Part shown: one piece after another, positions 13,992 through 15,489 of the stretch
Numbering within the stretch: position 1 is the first letter of the stretch
Layout of the letters: every line of letters begins with the position of its first letter
Source of the DNA: Paracoccaceae bacterium
GTDB taxonomy: Bacteria > Pseudomonadota > Alphaproteobacteria > Rhodobacterales > Rhodobacteraceae
Direction of reading: 5' to 3'
NCBI GenBank assembly: GCA_012036325.1
Contig: JAAUPC010000037.1
Coordinates: 1-15,489, forward strand
Length of the DNA stretch: 15,489 nucleotides
Notes under the pieces: generated by a model
What the model saw: the letters and a program-made list of their open reading frames with translations, nothing else
Told to the model about the DNA's origin: nothing
Databases searched by the model: none
Translations under genes and position numbers: made by a program

Positions 13992-14351
13992 TCAGGCGTT
14001 AGCTTCGCGGATCTTGTCGGCAGCGGCCTTGTCGAAGGTCACGCCCTTGGCTTCCAGAAGCTGGTCCAGCTCGCCCGACAGGGTCATTTCGGTCACGATA
14101 TCGCAGCCGCCGACGAATTCACCCTTCACATAAAGCTGCGGGATCGTAGGCCAGTCGCTGAAATCCTTGATGCCCTGGCGAACCTCGGGGTCGGCCAGCA
14201 CGTTCACATCAGCGAACTCCACGCCCATGAAGTTCAAGACGCCCGCGACGCGGCTGGAAAACCCGCATTGCGGCATCATCTTGGTGCCCTTCATGAACAG
14301 GACCACATCGTTCTTTTCAATCGTCGACTTGATCGTCTCAACGGCGCTCAT
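13992..14351 (-). CDS. grxD: Monothiol CGFS glutaredoxin (Grx4/GrxD)
   Basis: GrxD binds and transfers [2Fe-2S] clusters as a glutathione-ligated dimer or with BolA. The 119 residues begin MSAVETIKSTIEKNDVVLFM. They include KGTKMMPQCGFSSRVAG with the CGFS site (Cys29), the glutathione-binding WPTIPQLYVKGEFVGGCDIV, and a C-terminal helix ending IREANA. Length and motifs are exactly those of the single-domain CGFS class. The ATG at 14351 has GAAGGAG six bases upstream. It is the last gene of a minus-strand run bolA - small membrane protein - grxD. This pairs it with its usual partner BolA and suggests a role in iron-sulfur cluster handling or iron sensing. Confidence 0.96.
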   Translation of the reverse strand: MSAVETIKSTIEKNDVVLFMKGTKMMPQCGFSSRVAGVLNFMGVEFADVNVLADPEVRQGIKDFSDWPTIPQLYVKGEFVGGCDIVTEMTLSGELDQLLEAKGVTFDKAAADKIREANA

Positions 14352-14366
14352 CGCACGCTCCTTCGG

Positions 14367-14549
14367 TTATTTGTCATCGCGGGCGGCAAGATAGGATGCC
14401 ATCCGCCGCTCCATCTCTAGCGCCTTGGCGCGGCGGGTTTCTTCGGTCTCGTCGATCTTGCCGCGGTTCCTGCGGGCGCGCAGGATGGTGACGATCCCGA
14501 AAAGGCCCATCAGCACCATTCCGAGCTGGCCGAAGACGGACCCTGTCAT
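14367..14549 (-). CDS. 60-residue single-pass membrane protein between bolA and grxD
   Basis: MTGSVFGQLGMVLMGLFGIV forms one transmembrane helix (about residues 5-24). A basic stop-transfer segment (RARRNRGK) follows, then a charged helical tail (ETEETRRAKALEMERRMASY). The layout suggests a short periplasmic N-terminus with the tail in the cytoplasm. The start codon lies one base after the bolA stop (TGA-A-ATG), so translation is likely coupled, and grxD follows after 15 bp. I do not recognise a named family. The tight placement between two [2Fe-2S]-handling partners makes a related role possible, but nothing in the sequence shows metal or cluster ligands (no Cys, no His). Confidence 0.8.
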   Translation of the reverse strand: MTGSVFGQLGMVLMGLFGIVTILRARRNRGKIDETEETRRAKALEMERRMASYLAARDDK

Positions 14550-14550
14550 T

Positions 14551-14787
14551 TCAATCTGGTGCCTTTGTGGTCAAGGCCAGCGCATGCAGCGCCCCGTTCG
14601 GGCCGTCCATCTTGCCCTTGAGCGCCGCATAGACCGCCCGTTGCTGCTGCACGCGGTTCAGGCCGCGGAAGGATGGGTCAATCACTTCGGCCGCGAAATG
14701 TGCGCCGTCATCGCCCTGCACGCTGATCTTGGCGTTGGGAAAGCTTTCCCGGATCAGGGCTTCGATGTCGCGGGCTTCGATGGGCAT
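14551..14787 (-). CDS. bolA: BolA-family protein
   Basis: BolA-family proteins partner CGFS glutaredoxins through a shared [2Fe-2S] cluster. The 78-residue product begins MPIEARDIEALIRESFPNAK. It includes GDDGAHFAAEVIDPSFRGLN with the conserved histidine at the end of the GDDGAH strand, then RVQQQRAVYAALKGKMDG and the invariant ALHALAL strand. The short length fits the IbaG/BolA2-like subgroup common in alphaproteobacteria rather than the longer E. coli BolA. The ATG at 14787 has GGAGG four bases upstream; upstream in-frame ATGs give a non-family extension. A promoter is possible at 14811-14839. The next gene starts one base after the stop codon, and grxD follows it. Confidence 0.93.
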   Translation of the reverse strand: MPIEARDIEALIRESFPNAKISVQGDDGAHFAAEVIDPSFRGLNRVQQQRAVYAALKGKMDGPNGALHALALTTKAPD

Positions 14788-14810
14788 GGTCCCTCCAGTC
14801 ACTTCGCCTG

Positions 14811-14839
14811 AATGTAAGCGCAGGGGCAGGGTCCTGCAA
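14811..14839 (-). promoter_or_regulatory. Possible promoter of bolA
   Basis: On the minus strand, TTGCAG (14834-14839) and TACATT (14811-14816) are separated by 17 bases, 23 bp before the bolA ATG. The consensus match is moderate. Confidence 0.35.
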
Positions 14840-14858
14840 GACCGCTTGCGGACCGGTA

Positions 14859-15341
14859 TCAGCGGCTGCGGGCCCGCCATTCATCCCGCAAGATGCCGAA
14901 GAGATGCAGGTCAACCGCCCGTCCCAGTGTCGGACGCCACCAGTGGCCGCGCTGCACGCCTTCGCGGGTGCATCCGGCACGGGTGTAAACCTTCATCGCC
15001 CTGGGGTTTTCGCCGCTGGCATCAAACCAGACCCGGTTCGCGCCAAGGTCGGTGAAGGCGTGGTCCAGAAGGGCGGCAAAGAACGCATCCCCCCGACCGC
15101 CGCCTGCGCTGTCCAGCGCGATGCGGAAAAGCTCGACAATCGCGCCCGGCTTGCCCAGTTCGCGAAAGATGGCGAACCCCGTGGCCTCGCCCTCGGTCCA
15201 GATCACCACCCGCTCGGTCTCGCTGGCGATCCAGCCCCGCAAGGTGGTGTCATCGCTATCCCCGATGAAGGGCGCATAGTCGGTGCGTGTGGTGAGACCC
15301 CGGATAAAGGGGATATCCGCAACCGTGGCAAGCCGCAGCAT
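14859..15341 (-). CDS. GNAT-family N-acetyltransferase
   Basis: The 160-residue protein begins MLRLATVADIPFIRGLTTRT. The GNAT core is ATGFAIFRELGKPGAIVELF, RIALDSAGGGRGDAFFAALL (acetyl-CoA pyrophosphate loop GGGRGDA), then ANRVWFDASGENPRAMKVYT and RAGCTREG. The pattern 'V..ENPRA...Y...G...EG' is that of RimI/RimJ-like acetyltransferases acting on small molecules or protein amines. The substrate is unknown. The ATG at 15341 overlaps the purL stop (TGATG). A GTG one codon earlier gives an equally tight GTGA overlap, so the exact start is uncertain. The overlap implies co-translation with purL. Confidence 0.88.
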   Translation of the reverse strand: MLRLATVADIPFIRGLTTRTDYAPFIGDSDDTTLRGWIASETERVVIWTEGEATGFAIFRELGKPGAIVELFRIALDSAGGGRGDAFFAALLDHAFTDLGANRVWFDASGENPRAMKVYTRAGCTREGVQRGHWWRPTLGRAVDLHLFGILRDEWRARSR

Positions 15342-15489
15342 CACCCGATCGCCGCCGCAAAGGCGCTGCGGTAAAGGGTGGAGAGGTCAGCCATCGGCGC
15401 AGTTTCGGCCCCGAAGGTCACGCTGGCCCCGCCGAACTGGCCGACCAAGCTGACCGGCACGCCCGCCGCCTTGCCCGCCGCGCCCAGGG
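15341..15489 (-). CDS. purL: Phosphoribosylformylglycinamidine synthase subunit PurL, C-terminal end (partial)
   Basis: Only the last 49 codons are present: LGAAGKAAGVPVSLVGQFGG, then ASVTFGAETAPMADLSTLYR, then SAFAAAIG and stop. This matches the C-terminus of the large FGAM synthase subunit as found in alphaproteobacteria, where purine synthesis uses separate PurL, PurQ and PurS. PurL converts FGAR to FGAM with ATP and glutamine-derived ammonia. The neighbouring bolA and grxD genes on the same strand support the call, because purL - bolA - grxD order is common in Rhodobacterales. The gene starts outside the window. It overlaps the GNAT gene start. Confidence 0.78.
   Translation of the reverse strand, partial: LGAAGKAAGVPVSLVGQFGGASVTFGAETAPMADLSTLYRSAFAAAIG

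Noticed and set aside
1..15489. CRISPR arrays, tRNA or rRNA genes, insertion sequences, toxin-antitoxin or defence genes
   Set aside because: No regularly spaced direct repeats, cloverleaf or rRNA-like sequence, transposase motifs or defence-type domains were seen on either strand.

Overview
The window is about 15.5 kb of GC-rich chromosomal DNA that reads as the core genome of an alphaproteobacterium. It is most likely of the Rhodobacteraceae/Paracoccaceae type. The reasons are the purL - GNAT - bolA - small membrane protein - grxD run, the ZapA gene with a coiled-coil partner upstream, the protein sequences themselves, and an alphaproteobacterial LexA box (GTTC-N7-GTTC) in front of uvrA. 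The genus cannot be resolved from the sequence alone. I see no tRNA, rRNA, CRISPR, prophage, insertion sequence or defence system.

Layout. 1-401 (-): 5'-truncated and frameshifted fragment of a maltose-type solute-binding protein. 465-3407 (+): SOS box and uvrA. 3450-3946 (-): YciE/DUF892 ferritin-like protein. 4073-5584 (-): mmsA/iolA, divergent from a LysR regulator (5714-6619, +). 6674-7683 (+): CBS-domain protein and coaD. 7740-7910 (-): short DUF1127-like protein. 8085-9318 (-): gapA preceded by a 47-residue membrane protein. 9444-10418 (+): DUF808/YedI membrane protein, convergent with tkt (10468-12484, -). 12726-13947 (+): coiled-coil protein (ZauP-like), zapA, and an MliC-type lysozyme inhibitor. 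13992-15489 (-): purL 3' end, GNAT acetyltransferase, bolA, a small membrane protein and grxD.

How the genes work together. gapA and tkt are central carbon genes. gapA has a CG-centred TGTTA-N4-TAACA operator of LacI-family type directly upstream, and a near copy lies before the DUF1127-like gene. The coiled-coil protein and ZapA probably form a Z-ring-associated pair. BolA and the CGFS glutaredoxin are classical [2Fe-2S] partners. mmsA and its divergent LysR gene share a short regulatory region with a recognisable promoter and a candidate operator.

Quality warning. Five genes (malE-like, uvrA, yciE, coaD, tkt) each carry one single-base indel, mostly in or beside short same-base runs, and each reads perfectly on both sides. 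coaD is normally essential, so consensus sequencing error is more likely than true gene decay. Three copies of a short palindromic repeat (arm GTAGGGTGGGC) sit in intergenic gaps. No convincing new multi-gene system is present. The most useful leads are the regulatory sites, the palindrome family and the overlooked small proteins.
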